From Comamonadaceae bacterium (GTDB lineage Bacteria; Pseudomonadota; Gammaproteobacteria; Burkholderiales; Burkholderiaceae_C), in contig CANFHZ010000007.1 in assembly GCA_947446885.1 (NCBI GenBank), forward strand, positions 1 through 48,310: a stretch of 48,310 nucleotides of DNA, read 5' to 3'. The notes under the pieces were generated by a model. The model was not told where the DNA came from. It did not search any database and saw only the letters and a list, made by a program, of their open reading frames with translations. A program made the position numbers and the translations under genes. Positions within the stretch are counted from its first letter, which is position 1. Each line of letters begins with the position of its first letter. Shown here in pieces: positions 9,232 to 21,670 of the stretch.

Positions 9232-10503
9232 ATGCATCCAAAAGCCTTATTAGACGCCTGCTCCGAGCTGGTGCGACTGACCTTGAGGCTCGATCACCCG
9301 GCCGACGCCATCGTTTCCAAATTTTTCCGGGACAACCGGGGCCTGGGGCCGCGTGAGCGCGCCACCCTGGCAGAGACCACCTACACGGTGCTGCGCAAAA
9401 AGCTCTTGTTCGACCACCTGGCCCCCTCGGGTAGCGGCCCGAAGGAGCGGCGTTTGGCGATTCTGGGCTTTTACGGCCCCGGTGATTTTTTACGCAGCGC
9501 ACTGACCGACCAGGAGAAGAACTGGCTGGATGCATGCGAAAAGGTCAATCCCCAGGATTTGATGGAGCGCCACCGCCACAACCTCCCGGAGTGGCTGGTT
9601 GAGCCATTGAAGGCACAGGTCGGCGACGGTTTCTGGCCCCTGGTAGAGAGCCTGAACGCCGGCGCGGGTCTGGATTTGCGTGTCAACGATTTCAAGGCCC
9701 GCCGCGCCGATGTGCAAAAAGAGCTGGCGCAAACCGGCATCAAGGCCGTGCCCACGCCGTTTTCGCCCTGGGGTTTGCGCATCCAGGGCAAGCCCGCGCT
9801 GAATAAGCACGCGGCCTTTGTTCGCGGTGACTTGGAGGTGCAGGACGAGGGATCCCAACTGCTGGCCTTGCTGTTGGATGCCAAGCGGGGCGAGATGGTG
9901 GTCGATTTTTGTGCGGGTGCGGGCGGCAAGACGCTGGCCATCGGCGCGGCCATGCGCAGCACCGGACGGCTCTACGCCTTTGACACCTCGGCGCACCGTC
10001 TGGACGCGCTCAAGCCCCGTTTAGCCCGCAGCGGCCTGTCCAATGTGCACCCTGCCGCGCTGGCCCATGAGCGGGACGAACGGGTCAAACGCCTGGCCGG
10101 CAAGATCGACCGGGTGCTGGTCGACGCGCCTTGTTCCGGCCTTGGTACGCTGCGCCGGAACCCGGATTTGAAGTGGCGCCAGGGTCTGCAGGCTGTTCAG
10201 GAAATGGCGCTCAAGCAGACGGCCATTCTGGATAGCGCCGCGCGTCTGGTCAAACCAGGCGGTCGCCTGGTTTACGCCACCTGCAGCGTCTTGCCCCAGG
10301 AAAACGAGGAGATTGCTGAAATTTTCAGCACTAAGCACCCCGATTTCACACTGCTGCCGGTGGCCGGCCTGCTGGAAGGCCTCAAAGTGTCCGACCCGAT
10401 CCGCCTGTGCTCCGGGGGCGCTGCGGGCGACTACTACCTGCGCTTGTGGCCGCACCTACACGCAACGGACGGTTTTTTTGCCGCAGTTTGGCAAAAAAAG
10501 TAA
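9232..10503 (+). CDS. RsmB/NOP-family RNA (cytosine-5) methyltransferase
   Basis: VVDFCAGAGGKTLAIGAAM, VLVDAPCSGLGTLRRNPDLKWR, LVYATCSVLPQENEE. Confidence 0.93.
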   Translation: MHPKALLDACSELVRLTLRLDHPADAIVSKFFRDNRGLGPRERATLAETTYTVLRKKLLFDHLAPSGSGPKERRLAILGFYGPGDFLRSALTDQEKNWLDACEKVNPQDLMERHRHNLPEWLVEPLKAQVGDGFWPLVESLNAGAGLDLRVNDFKARRADVQKELAQTGIKAVPTPFSPWGLRIQGKPALNKHAAFVRGDLEVQDEGSQLLALLLDAKRGEMVVDFCAGAGGKTLAIGAAMRSTGRLYAFDTSAHRLDALKPRLARSGLSNVHPAALAHERDERVKRLAGKIDRVLVDAPCSGLGTLRRNPDLKWRQGLQAVQEMALKQTAILDSAARLVKPGGRLVYATCSVLPQENEEIAEIFSTKHPDFTLLPVAGLLEGLKVSDPIRLCSGGAAGDYYLRLWPHLHATDGFFAAVWQKK

Positions 10504-10595
10504 AAATGCGGGGGCATTTACAATGCGAGCCGTCAAGAAAACCGGTCGCGCAGCAGGCGGGCTTGAAGATCAACCTACTGAAAGAACGTTAAAAC

Positions 10596-11810
10596 ATGCT
10601 TGAATCCCTTTGGATCGTGCACGATGCTGCTGTCGAATGGCTATCCCACGGTGCCTGGAGCCTGAGCTGGTGGCAAATTATTTTGTTCACCTTACTCCTC
10701 ACGCATATCACCATGATCAGCGTGACGATTTATCTGCATCGCCACCAAGCGCACCGCGCGCTGGATCTGCATCCCTTGCCGGCACATTTTTTCCGTTTCT
10801 GGTTGTGGTTAACGACCGGACAGGTCACCAAGGAGTGGGCCTCCATACACCGTAAACACCACGCCAAGTGTGAAACGGCGGATGACCCGCACAGCCCGGT
10901 GGTTTACGGTATCCGCAAAGTGCTGCTCGAAGGTGCTGAGTTGTATCGGGCCGAGTCCAAAGTGAAAGAAACCATGGACCGCTATGGCCACGGGACACCG
11001 GACGACTGGATCGAGCGCAACCTGTACACACGCTACTCCTGGCAGGGCGTGGGCTTGATGTTGATCATCAATTTGTTTCTCTTTGGCGCGCTGGGCCTTT
11101 CGGTGTGGGCAGTGCAGATGATGTGGACGCCCATCATGGCGGCCGGCATCATCAATGGCGCCGGTCACTACTGGGGATACCGCAACTTTGAAGCGGCTGA
11201 TGCCAGTACCAACATTTCTCCCTGGGGCATTTTGATAGCGGGTGAGGAGCTGCACAACAACCACCACACCTACCCGACCTCGGCCAAGCTCTCTGTCAAG
11301 CCCTACGAGTTCGATATTGGATGGATGTACATCAGCATCCTGCAAATGGCTGGACTGGCGAAAGCCAAGAAGACACCTCCCAAAGCCGCTTACGGCGATA
11401 TCCGTCCGGTGGCCGATCGCAACACACTGGAGGCATTGATCGCCAACCGCTATGAAATCATGGCGGCTTATGCCAAAGGCATGCGTGTCGCGCTGCAGTC
11501 CGAGGTGCAGACTCTGCAATCCCGCAGTGCCAACACGGCACTGATCAAAGCGGTAAAAGTATGGGCTCACCGCGATCAAGAGAAGGTTCCGGCCGCTGTT
11601 GTTGCTGATTTGGCAGCTGCTCGCAAGGTTCTGCCGGCTTTGGACAAAATGGTGGTGATGCGCGAAGAGCTGCGCCAGTTGTGGTTGAACACGGCTTTGA
11701 GCCGCGACCAGTTGGTGGTCAACCTCGCGGCCTGGTGTCATCGCGCGGAAGAGAGCGGCATTGCCGCATTGCGTGAGTTCTCGGTCAAACTGCGTACAGC
11801 CCACGCCTGA
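10596..11810 (+). CDS. Fatty acid (acyl-CoA delta-9 type) desaturase with C-terminal helical extension
   Basis: Three histidine boxes HRHQAHR, HRKHH, HNNHH; multiple TM segments; about 130 aa C-terminal region after the catalytic domain. Confidence 0.92.
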   Translation: MLESLWIVHDAAVEWLSHGAWSLSWWQIILFTLLLTHITMISVTIYLHRHQAHRALDLHPLPAHFFRFWLWLTTGQVTKEWASIHRKHHAKCETADDPHSPVVYGIRKVLLEGAELYRAESKVKETMDRYGHGTPDDWIERNLYTRYSWQGVGLMLIINLFLFGALGLSVWAVQMMWTPIMAAGIINGAGHYWGYRNFEAADASTNISPWGILIAGEELHNNHHTYPTSAKLSVKPYEFDIGWMYISILQMAGLAKAKKTPPKAAYGDIRPVADRNTLEALIANRYEIMAAYAKGMRVALQSEVQTLQSRSANTALIKAVKVWAHRDQEKVPAAVVADLAAARKVLPALDKMVVMREELRQLWLNTALSRDQLVVNLAAWCHRAEESGIAALREFSVKLRTAHA

Positions 11811-11854
11811 AATAGCCTACGCGGCTAATTACTCCCACCAACCGGTTGTAGTAG

Positions 11855-11892
11855 CCCAACAAAAAACCCGCCGAGGCGGGTTTTTTGTTGGG
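11855..11892. terminator. Bidirectional intrinsic terminator between the converging desaturase and rpmG
   Basis: Perfect inverted repeat CCCAACAAAAAACCCGCC-GA-GGCGGGTTTTTTGTTGGG; GC-rich core flanked by A6/T6 on both sides. Confidence 0.95.
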
Positions 11893-11906
11893 AAGAACCG
11901 GGCTGA

Positions 11907-12077
11907 TTACTTCAGCTTGGTTTCTTTGTAGTCCACATGCTTGCGGGCGACGGGATCAAATTTCTTGATCAACATCTTCTCGGGCATGGTTTTTTTGTTT
12001 TTGTTGGTGGTGTAGAAGTGGCCGGTTCCTGCAGTGGATTCCAGCTTGATTTTTTCGCGTCCGCCTTTGCTTGCCAT
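11907..12077 (-). CDS. rpmG: 50S ribosomal protein L33
   Basis: Reverse strand reads [56 protein letters not shown] (56 aa); absent from the ORF track because of its length. Confidence 0.95.
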   Translation of the reverse strand: MASKGGREKIKLESTAGTGHFYTTNKNKKTMPEKMLIKKFDPVARKHVDYKETKLK

Positions 12078-12088
12078 GGTGATGCTCC

Positions 12089-12322
12089 TTATGCCTGGCC
12101 GCGCGCGCGCAGATCGGCGAGCACAGAATCGATGCCGTTTTTGTCAATGAGACGCAAGCCAGCGTTGGAGATGCGCAAACGCACCCAGCGGTTTTCCGAC
12201 TCGACCCAAAATTTGCGATATTGCAAATTGGGCAAAAAACGGCGTTTGGTTTTGTTGTTGGCGTGGGAAACATTGTTCCCGACCATGGGGCCTTTGCCCG
12301 TTACTTCACATACGCGTGCCAT
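12089..12322 (-). CDS. rpmB: 50S ribosomal protein L28
   Basis: [57 protein letters not shown]. Confidence 0.96.
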   Translation of the reverse strand: MARVCEVTGKGPMVGNNVSHANNKTKRRFLPNLQYRKFWVESENRWVRLRISNAGLRLIDKNGIDSVLADLRARGQA

Positions 12323-12447
12323 GTGGACACTCCGATACTAGAAACAGCAGGAGCTGGTTCGCCACTGCCTGACCTCGCCAATTTCAGGGTGGCGGTAACC
12401 CGTTTTGCCAGCATCCCGAAAGGGGTTCGGGAACAGCAAAGCCTGTT

Positions 12448-12453
12448 ATTGTA
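12448..12453 (-). promoter_or_regulatory. Candidate sigma70 -10 element (TACAAT) for rpmB-rpmG
   Basis: Reverse-strand TACAAT about 125 nt upstream of the rpmB start; no convincing -35. Confidence 0.45.
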
Positions 12454-12494
12454 GCCGCAGCCCTACGCTGGGCCGGGCGCTGAGCAGCAGGGGC

Positions 12495-15873
<3,379 letters not shown>

Positions 15874-15877
<4 letters not shown>

Positions 15878-16509
15878 TGCTGCGGCACCTGCTGGTTGTG
15901 GCCGCTGCGCTGGTTTTCACCCCACTGTGGGCGGGCGGCCTCGACAGCCTGGACGCTTTTATCAAAAGTACCCGCTCCGGGCGAGCGAGCTTTGTCCAAA
16001 CCGTGACCGCACCGCCCAAAGACGGCATGGCAGCGCGACCCAAGGTCTCAAGTGGAACTTTTGAGTTTGTACGCCCCAACCGATTCCGCTTCGTCTACAA
16101 AAAGCCCTTTGAGCAGACCATCGTCGCCGATGGACAGACCCTGTGGCTGTATGACGTGGACTTGGCGCAGGTCACCGCCCGCAAGCAGGGCCAGGTGCTG
16201 GGTTCCACCCCTGCTGCCTTGATCGCTTCGGCTGTCGATTTGCGCGCCCTGGAAGCCGACTTTGAACTCAGCGACGCCCAGCCGCTGGATGGTCTGCAGT
16301 GGGTCTATGCAGCGCCCCGCAACAAGGACAGCGGCCTGTCCAACGTCCGCATCGGCCTCAAAGGCAGCACGCTGGTCAGCCTGGACATCGTCGACAGCTT
16401 CGGCCAGCGCTCGGTCCTGCGGTTCAGCGCTTTTGAGGCAAACCCGACGCTCGACCCGGGCCTGTTCCAGTTCAAACCACCGGCTGGGGTGGATGTGCTG
16501 CGCCAGTAA
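15874..16509 (+). CDS. lolA: Outer membrane lipoprotein carrier protein LolA
   Basis: Signal peptide, [62 protein letters not shown] overlap with ftsK. Confidence 0.94.
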
Positions 16510-16583
16510 AGGGCTGTGGCGCTACCCGTTCGCCGTGGGGCTGCCCGCCAGGCATCTTCAGGCTGTAACCCACACTGAATAGC

Positions 16584-17888
16584 ATGTCCAAGGCCCTATC
16601 TCCATTGCCACCGCTGGCAGAGCGCCTGCGTCCCAAGTCCCTGGGTGAGGTGATCGGGCAGGCCCACGTCCTGGGTCCGGGTATGGCGCTGCGCCTTGCG
16701 TTCGAGTCGGGTCAGCCGCACAGCTGCATTTTGTGGGGACCGCCCGGCACCGGGAAAACCACGATTGCCCGGCTGATGGCCGACGCTTTTGATGCGCAAT
16801 TCATCACCATCAGTGCGGTGCTGGGTGGCGTCAAAGACATTCGCGACGCAGTGGAGCAGGCGCAGGCCGCGCGCGATGGTTTGGAGCGGCGTCGCACCCT
16901 GGTGTTTGTGGACGAGGTGCACCGCTTCAACAAAAGCCAGCAGGACGCCTTTTTGCCGCATGTGGAAAGCGGCTTGTTCACCTTTATCGGCGCGACCACC
17001 GAAAACCCATCGTTCGAGGTCAATTCGGCGCTGTTGTCGCGGGCGGCGGTATACGTCTTGCAGGCCCTGGGCGAGGATGACCTGGCGCAGATCGCGGAGC
17101 GGGCGCAGGCGATTGCCGCCGTGCCCGCCATGGACGCTGCTGCCACGGCGCGCCTGATCGCCTATGCCGATGGTGACGCCCGCCGCCTGCTCAATACCCT
17201 GGAGACCTTGGCAGTGGCGGCGGGCCAGGAAAAGCGCGCAACGATCGACGACAGCTGGCTGGTGCAGGTTCTGGGGGAGCGTCTGCGCCGCTACGACAAG
17301 GGGGGTGAGCAGTTTTACGACACCATTTCGGCCCTGCACAAAAGCGTGCGGGGCTCCGATCCGGATGCCGCCTTGTACTGGCTGGTTCGCATGCTGGACG
17401 GCGGGGCGGAACCACGCTACCTGGCACGCCGCCTGGTGCGCATGGCCAGCGAAGACATTGGACTGGCCGATCCGCGCGCGCTGCGCCTGGCGCTCGATGC
17501 GGCAGAGGTGTACGAGCGACTGGGTAGCCCCGAGGGGGAACTGGCCCTGGCGCAGTGCGTGGTGTATTTGGCGGTGGCACCCAAAAGCAACGCGGTCTAC
17601 AAGGCATTCAAAGAAGCCAAAGCCTTTATCAAGAAGGACGGAACGCGCCCAGTTCCGCTGCATTTGCGCAACGCGCCGACCCAGCTGATGAAAGACCTGG
17701 ACTACGGCACCCATTACCGCTATGCCCATGACGAGGTCGATGCATTCGCCGCCGGTGAAAACTATCTACCCGAGGGTATGGCGCCGCCCGGCTTTTACCG
17801 GCCCGTGCCGCGCGGGCTGGAATTGCGCATTGGAGAAAAACTGGAGGACCTGCGCCAGCGCAATGCGCAGGCCCGCAAACAGGGCTGA
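16584..17888 (+). CDS. rarA: Replication-associated recombination protein A (AAA ATPase)
   Basis: PLAERLRPKSLGEVIGQAHVLGPG, GPPGTGKTTIARLMA, FVDEVHRFNKSQQDAFLP. Confidence 0.95.
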   Translation: MSKALSPLPPLAERLRPKSLGEVIGQAHVLGPGMALRLAFESGQPHSCILWGPPGTGKTTIARLMADAFDAQFITISAVLGGVKDIRDAVEQAQAARDGLERRRTLVFVDEVHRFNKSQQDAFLPHVESGLFTFIGATTENPSFEVNSALLSRAAVYVLQALGEDDLAQIAERAQAIAAVPAMDAAATARLIAYADGDARRLLNTLETLAVAAGQEKRATIDDSWLVQVLGERLRRYDKGGEQFYDTISALHKSVRGSDPDAALYWLVRMLDGGAEPRYLARRLVRMASEDIGLADPRALRLALDAAEVYERLGSPEGELALAQCVVYLAVAPKSNAVYKAFKEAKAFIKKDGTRPVPLHLRNAPTQLMKDLDYGTHYRYAHDEVDAFAAGENYLPEGMAPPGFYRPVPRGLELRIGEKLEDLRQRNAQARKQG

Positions 17889-18094
17889 ATCTTGGGGTTA
17901 ACCCGCTGGAAACGTGCACGGCACTGGTGCAATTTCCGACGCGGCTGCACGTAGAATCCGCCGCTTGCCCGCACATGCCTCTGCTTGGGGTGGCGGGCCG
18001 GGTTTTTGCTTTGGGTCAGGGTGGGGACGTGCGCCAGCGCGCTCGCCAGCCTGGGCTCCGAGATGCCCAGACAAGAACTTCGGAGAATTTTTCT

Positions 18095-19024
18095 ATGGAT
18101 ATTTTGGTACAGCAGATCATCAACGGTCTGGTGCTGGGCAGCATGTATGCGCTGATTGCACTGGGCTACACCATGGTGTACGGCATCATCAACCTGATCA
18201 ACTTTGCCCACGGCGAGGTGATGATGGTCGGGGCCTTGACGAGCTGGACCATGATTGGACTGATGAAAGAAGGTATGCCCGACGCGCCGGGCTGGCTGAT
18301 TTTGATGATTGCGCTGCTGATCGCCTGCGTGGTGGCCGCCGCGCTGAATTTTGTGATCGAAAAAGTCGCCTACCGCCCGCTGCGCAACAGCCCCAAGCTG
18401 GCCCCGCTGATCACCGCTATCGGCATGTCCATCCTGCTGCAAACCCTGGCCATGATCATCTGGAAGCCGAACTACAAGTCCTATCCCACCTTGCTGCCCA
18501 GTGATCCGTTTTTTATCGGTGAGGCGGTGATTACGCCGACGCAGGTGATGATTTTGGTGTTCACCGCTATTTCGCTGGCCACCCTGATGTGGGTGGTCAA
18601 CTCCACTAAATTGGGCCGTGCCATGCGCGCCACGGCGGAGAACCCCCGGGTCGCCGGCCTGATGGGTGTCAAGCCGGACATGGTGATCTCAGCGACTTTT
18701 GTGATCGGCGCGGTCTTGGCCGCGATTGCCGGGGTGATGTACGCATCCAACTACGGCACCGTGCAGCACGCGATGGGCTTTTTGCCTGGTTTGAAGGCAT
18801 TTACGGCAGCAGTGTTCGGTGGGATCGGCAATTTGCCAGGCGCGGTGGTCGGCGCAATTTTGCTGGGCTTGATCGAGTCCATTGGCGCGGGCTATATCGG
18901 CGCGCTCACCGGGGGCGTTTTGGGTAGCCACTACTCCGATATTTTTGCTTTCATCGTGCTCATCATCGTGCTCACGCTGCGCCCATCGGGACTGCTGGGC
19001 GAACGTGTGGCCGATCGTGCCTGA
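18095..19024 (+). CDS. livH: Branched-chain amino acid ABC transporter permease LivH
   Basis: MDILVQQIINGLVLGSMYALIALGYTMVYGIINLINFAHGEVMMVGA. Confidence 0.95.
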   Translation: MDILVQQIINGLVLGSMYALIALGYTMVYGIINLINFAHGEVMMVGALTSWTMIGLMKEGMPDAPGWLILMIALLIACVVAAALNFVIEKVAYRPLRNSPKLAPLITAIGMSILLQTLAMIIWKPNYKSYPTLLPSDPFFIGEAVITPTQVMILVFTAISLATLMWVVNSTKLGRAMRATAENPRVAGLMGVKPDMVISATFVIGAVLAAIAGVMYASNYGTVQHAMGFLPGLKAFTAAVFGGIGNLPGAVVGAILLGLIESIGAGYIGALTGGVLGSHYSDIFAFIVLIIVLTLRPSGLLGERVADRA

Positions 19025-19036
19025 GGACCTCAGAAC

Positions 19037-20128
19037 ATGAACTTCAAAAACAATCTGCCTGCGCAACTGGCTGCCGGTGTCGCGCTGCTCGCACTGCCTT
19101 TGGTACTGCAACTGTTCGGTAATGCCTGGGTTCGTATTGCCGACATGACGCTGCTTTTTGTGCTGCTGTCGATAGGCCTGAATATTGTGGTGGGCTACGC
19201 TGGCTTGCTGGATCTCGGCTATGTGGCATTTTTTGCCATTGGAGCCTACGTCTACGGCCTGCTCAATTCCCCGCATTTGCTGGAGACTTTTGCTGGGCTG
19301 GCTGCCATGTATCCACAGGGATTGCACACCCCGATTTGGGTAGTCCTGCCCTTGGCTGCGGTGGTCGCCGGCATATTCGGCGTATTGCTGGGTGCGCCCA
19401 CGTTGCGGCTGCGCGGCGACTACCTGGCCATTGTGACGCTGGGCTTTGGCGAGATCATCCGGGTGTTCTTGAACAATATGGACAACCCGTACAACATCAC
19501 CAACGGGCCCAAAGGTGTGAGCCAGATTGATCCGTTGAATTTCTTCGGTTTGGATTTGGGCAAAAAACTGATGATCGGTGACTACAAGCTGGCTTCGGTC
19601 TCGCTGTATTACTACCTGTTTTTGGCCCTGGTGCTGCTGAGCATCGTGATTTCGCACCGCCTGGAAGTCTCCCGCATCGGCCGCGCCTGGATGGCCATCC
19701 GCGAAGATGAAATCGCCGCCAAGGCCATGGGTATCAACACCCGCAACCTCAAGCTCACAGCGTTCGGCATGGGTGCCACCTTTGGCGGCGTGTCGGGCGC
19801 GCTGTTTGCCTCCTTCCAGGGCTTTATTTCCCCCGAGTCGTTCACGCTGATGGAGTCGGTGATGATTGTCGCCATGGTGGTGCTCGGCGGTGTCGGCCAT
19901 CTGCCCGGCGTGGTGCTGGGTGCGGTGTTGCTGGCATCGCTGCCGGAAGTGCTGCGCTATGTGGCCGGGCCGCTGCAACAGCTCTCTGGTGGGCGTCTGG
20001 ATGCGTCCATCCTGCGCCAGTTGCTGATTGCCCTGGCCATGATTAGCGTGATGCTGCTGCGCCCACGCGGCCTATGGCCCTCGCCAGACCACGGTAAATC
20101 CTTGATCAACTCCGCCAAACCGGCCTGA
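19037..20128 (+). CDS. livM: Branched-chain amino acid ABC transporter permease LivM
   Basis: LLSIGLNIVVGYAGLLDLGYVAFFAIGAYVYGLL and LGAPTLRLRGDYLAIVTLGFGEI. Confidence 0.94.
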   Translation: MNFKNNLPAQLAAGVALLALPLVLQLFGNAWVRIADMTLLFVLLSIGLNIVVGYAGLLDLGYVAFFAIGAYVYGLLNSPHLLETFAGLAAMYPQGLHTPIWVVLPLAAVVAGIFGVLLGAPTLRLRGDYLAIVTLGFGEIIRVFLNNMDNPYNITNGPKGVSQIDPLNFFGLDLGKKLMIGDYKLASVSLYYYLFLALVLLSIVISHRLEVSRIGRAWMAIREDEIAAKAMGINTRNLKLTAFGMGATFGGVSGALFASFQGFISPESFTLMESVMIVAMVVLGGVGHLPGVVLGAVLLASLPEVLRYVAGPLQQLSGGRLDASILRQLLIALAMISVMLLRPRGLWPSPDHGKSLINSAKPA

Positions 20129-20149
20129 TTGCGCTGTACCGGAAACCCT

Positions 20150-20920
20150 ATGACAGACACAGTATTGAACGTAAGTGGCGTCTCCAAGCGCTTTGGCGGC
20201 TTGCAGGCGCTCAGCGATGTGGGCATCCGCATCGAGCGGGGACAGGTTTACGGCCTGATCGGTCCCAACGGCGCAGGGAAAACCACATTTTTCAACGTGC
20301 TCACCGGTTTGTACACCCCCGACAGCGGTCGCTTCGAGTTGGCCGGTCAGGCCTATCAGCCCACCGCAGTCCATACGGTGGCGATGGCCGGTATCGCGCG
20401 TACCTTTCAAAATATCCGCTTATTTGCGGAGATGACGGCCTTAGAAAACGTAATGGTCGGTCGGCATATCCGCACCCAGAGCGGCTTGCTCGGCGCCGTT
20501 TTCCGCACCCAGAGTTTTTTGGCCGAAGAAAAAGCCATTGCGGCGCGCGCGCAGGAGCTACTCGAATACGTGGGTATAGGCCAGTTCGCAGACTACAAAG
20601 CCCGTACCCTGAGCTACGGCGACCAGCGCCGCCTGGAAATCGCCCGCGCCTTGGCTACCGACCCGCAGCTGATTGCGCTGGACGAGCCGGCCGCTGGCAT
20701 GAACGCCACCGAGAAAGTCATGCTGCGCGAACTGATTGACCGCATCCGCAAGGACAACCGCACGATTTTGCTCATCGAGCACGACGTCAAGCTCGTCATG
20801 GGCTTGTGTGACCGGGTGACGGTGCTGGATTACGGCAAACAAATTGCCGAAGGCACGCCCGCCGAGGTGCAAAAAAACCAGGCCGTGATCGAAGCCTACC
20901 TCGGCACCGCCGCACACTGA
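20150..20920 (+). CDS. livG: Branched-chain amino acid ABC transporter ATP-binding protein LivG
   Basis: GLIGPNGAGKTTFFNVLTGLY, RTFQNIRLFAEMTALENVMVGRH, LSYGDQRRLEIARAL. Confidence 0.95.
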   Translation: MTDTVLNVSGVSKRFGGLQALSDVGIRIERGQVYGLIGPNGAGKTTFFNVLTGLYTPDSGRFELAGQAYQPTAVHTVAMAGIARTFQNIRLFAEMTALENVMVGRHIRTQSGLLGAVFRTQSFLAEEKAIAARAQELLEYVGIGQFADYKARTLSYGDQRRLEIARALATDPQLIALDEPAAGMNATEKVMLRELIDRIRKDNRTILLIEHDVKLVMGLCDRVTVLDYGKQIAEGTPAEVQKNQAVIEAYLGTAAH

Positions 20921-20941
20921 AGGCCTGTAGGACCTATTGTT

Positions 20942-21661
20942 ATGACATCTCCCATCCTGCTCAAAGTCAGTGGCCTGCAAGTGGCCTACGGTGGCATTCA
21001 GGCCGTCAAAGGCGTTGATTTCGAGGTTCGCGAAGGCGAACTGGTCTCCCTCATCGGCTCCAACGGTGCGGGTAAGACCACCACCATGAAAGCCATCACC
21101 GGAACCCTGCCCATCCACGCCGGTGACATCCAGTACCTGGGTAAAAGCATTAAAGGGCAGGGGCCCTGGGATCTGGTGCGCCAAGGCCTGGCCATGGTGC
21201 CCGAAGGTCGGGGCGTATTCACGCGCATGACCATCGTCGAGAACCTGCAAATGGGTGCCTACATCCGCGACGATGATGCCGAGATTGCCCGCGATATGGA
21301 CAAAATGTTTGCCATCTTCCCGCGCCTTCAGGAGCGGCGTGCACAGCTCGCCGGAACCATGTCGGGTGGCGAGCAGCAAATGCTGGCGATGGCGCGCGCG
21401 CTCATGAGCCGACCTAAAGTGCTGCTCATGGACGAGCCTTCGATGGGCTTGTCGCCTTTGATGGTGGACAAGATTTTCGAAGTGGTACGCGATGTTTTCG
21501 CGCAGGGTGTCACTGTCTTGCTGGTGGAGCAAAACGCCAGCCGGGCCTTGTCCATCGCGAACCGCGGTTACGTGATGGAGTCCGGTCTGATCACCATGAC
21601 CGGTGACGCCAAAACCATGCTCAACGACCCCAAAGTGCGCGCCGCCTACCTGGGCGAATAA
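20942..21661 (+). CDS. livF: Branched-chain amino acid ABC transporter ATP-binding protein LivF
   Basis: VSLIGSNGAGKTTTMKAITG, MVPEGRGVFTRMTIVENLQMGAY, SGGEQQMLAMARALMSRPKVLLMDEPSMGLSP. Confidence 0.95.
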   Translation: MTSPILLKVSGLQVAYGGIQAVKGVDFEVREGELVSLIGSNGAGKTTTMKAITGTLPIHAGDIQYLGKSIKGQGPWDLVRQGLAMVPEGRGVFTRMTIVENLQMGAYIRDDDAEIARDMDKMFAIFPRLQERRAQLAGTMSGGEQQMLAMARALMSRPKVLLMDEPSMGLSPLMVDKIFEVVRDVFAQGVTVLLVEQNASRALSIANRGYVMESGLITMTGDAKTMLNDPKVRAAYLGE

Positions 21662-21670
21662 AGCGCGCGG

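Noticed and set aside
17971-18094. Leu/Val-rich leader peptide (MPLLGVAGRVFAL...) upstream of livH
   Set aside because: The frame runs into livH without a stop, so it is not a discrete attenuator peptide; more likely untranslated leader.
18689-19978. 429 aa minus-strand ORF
   Set aside because: Antisense to livH/livM; His/Gln-rich artefact.
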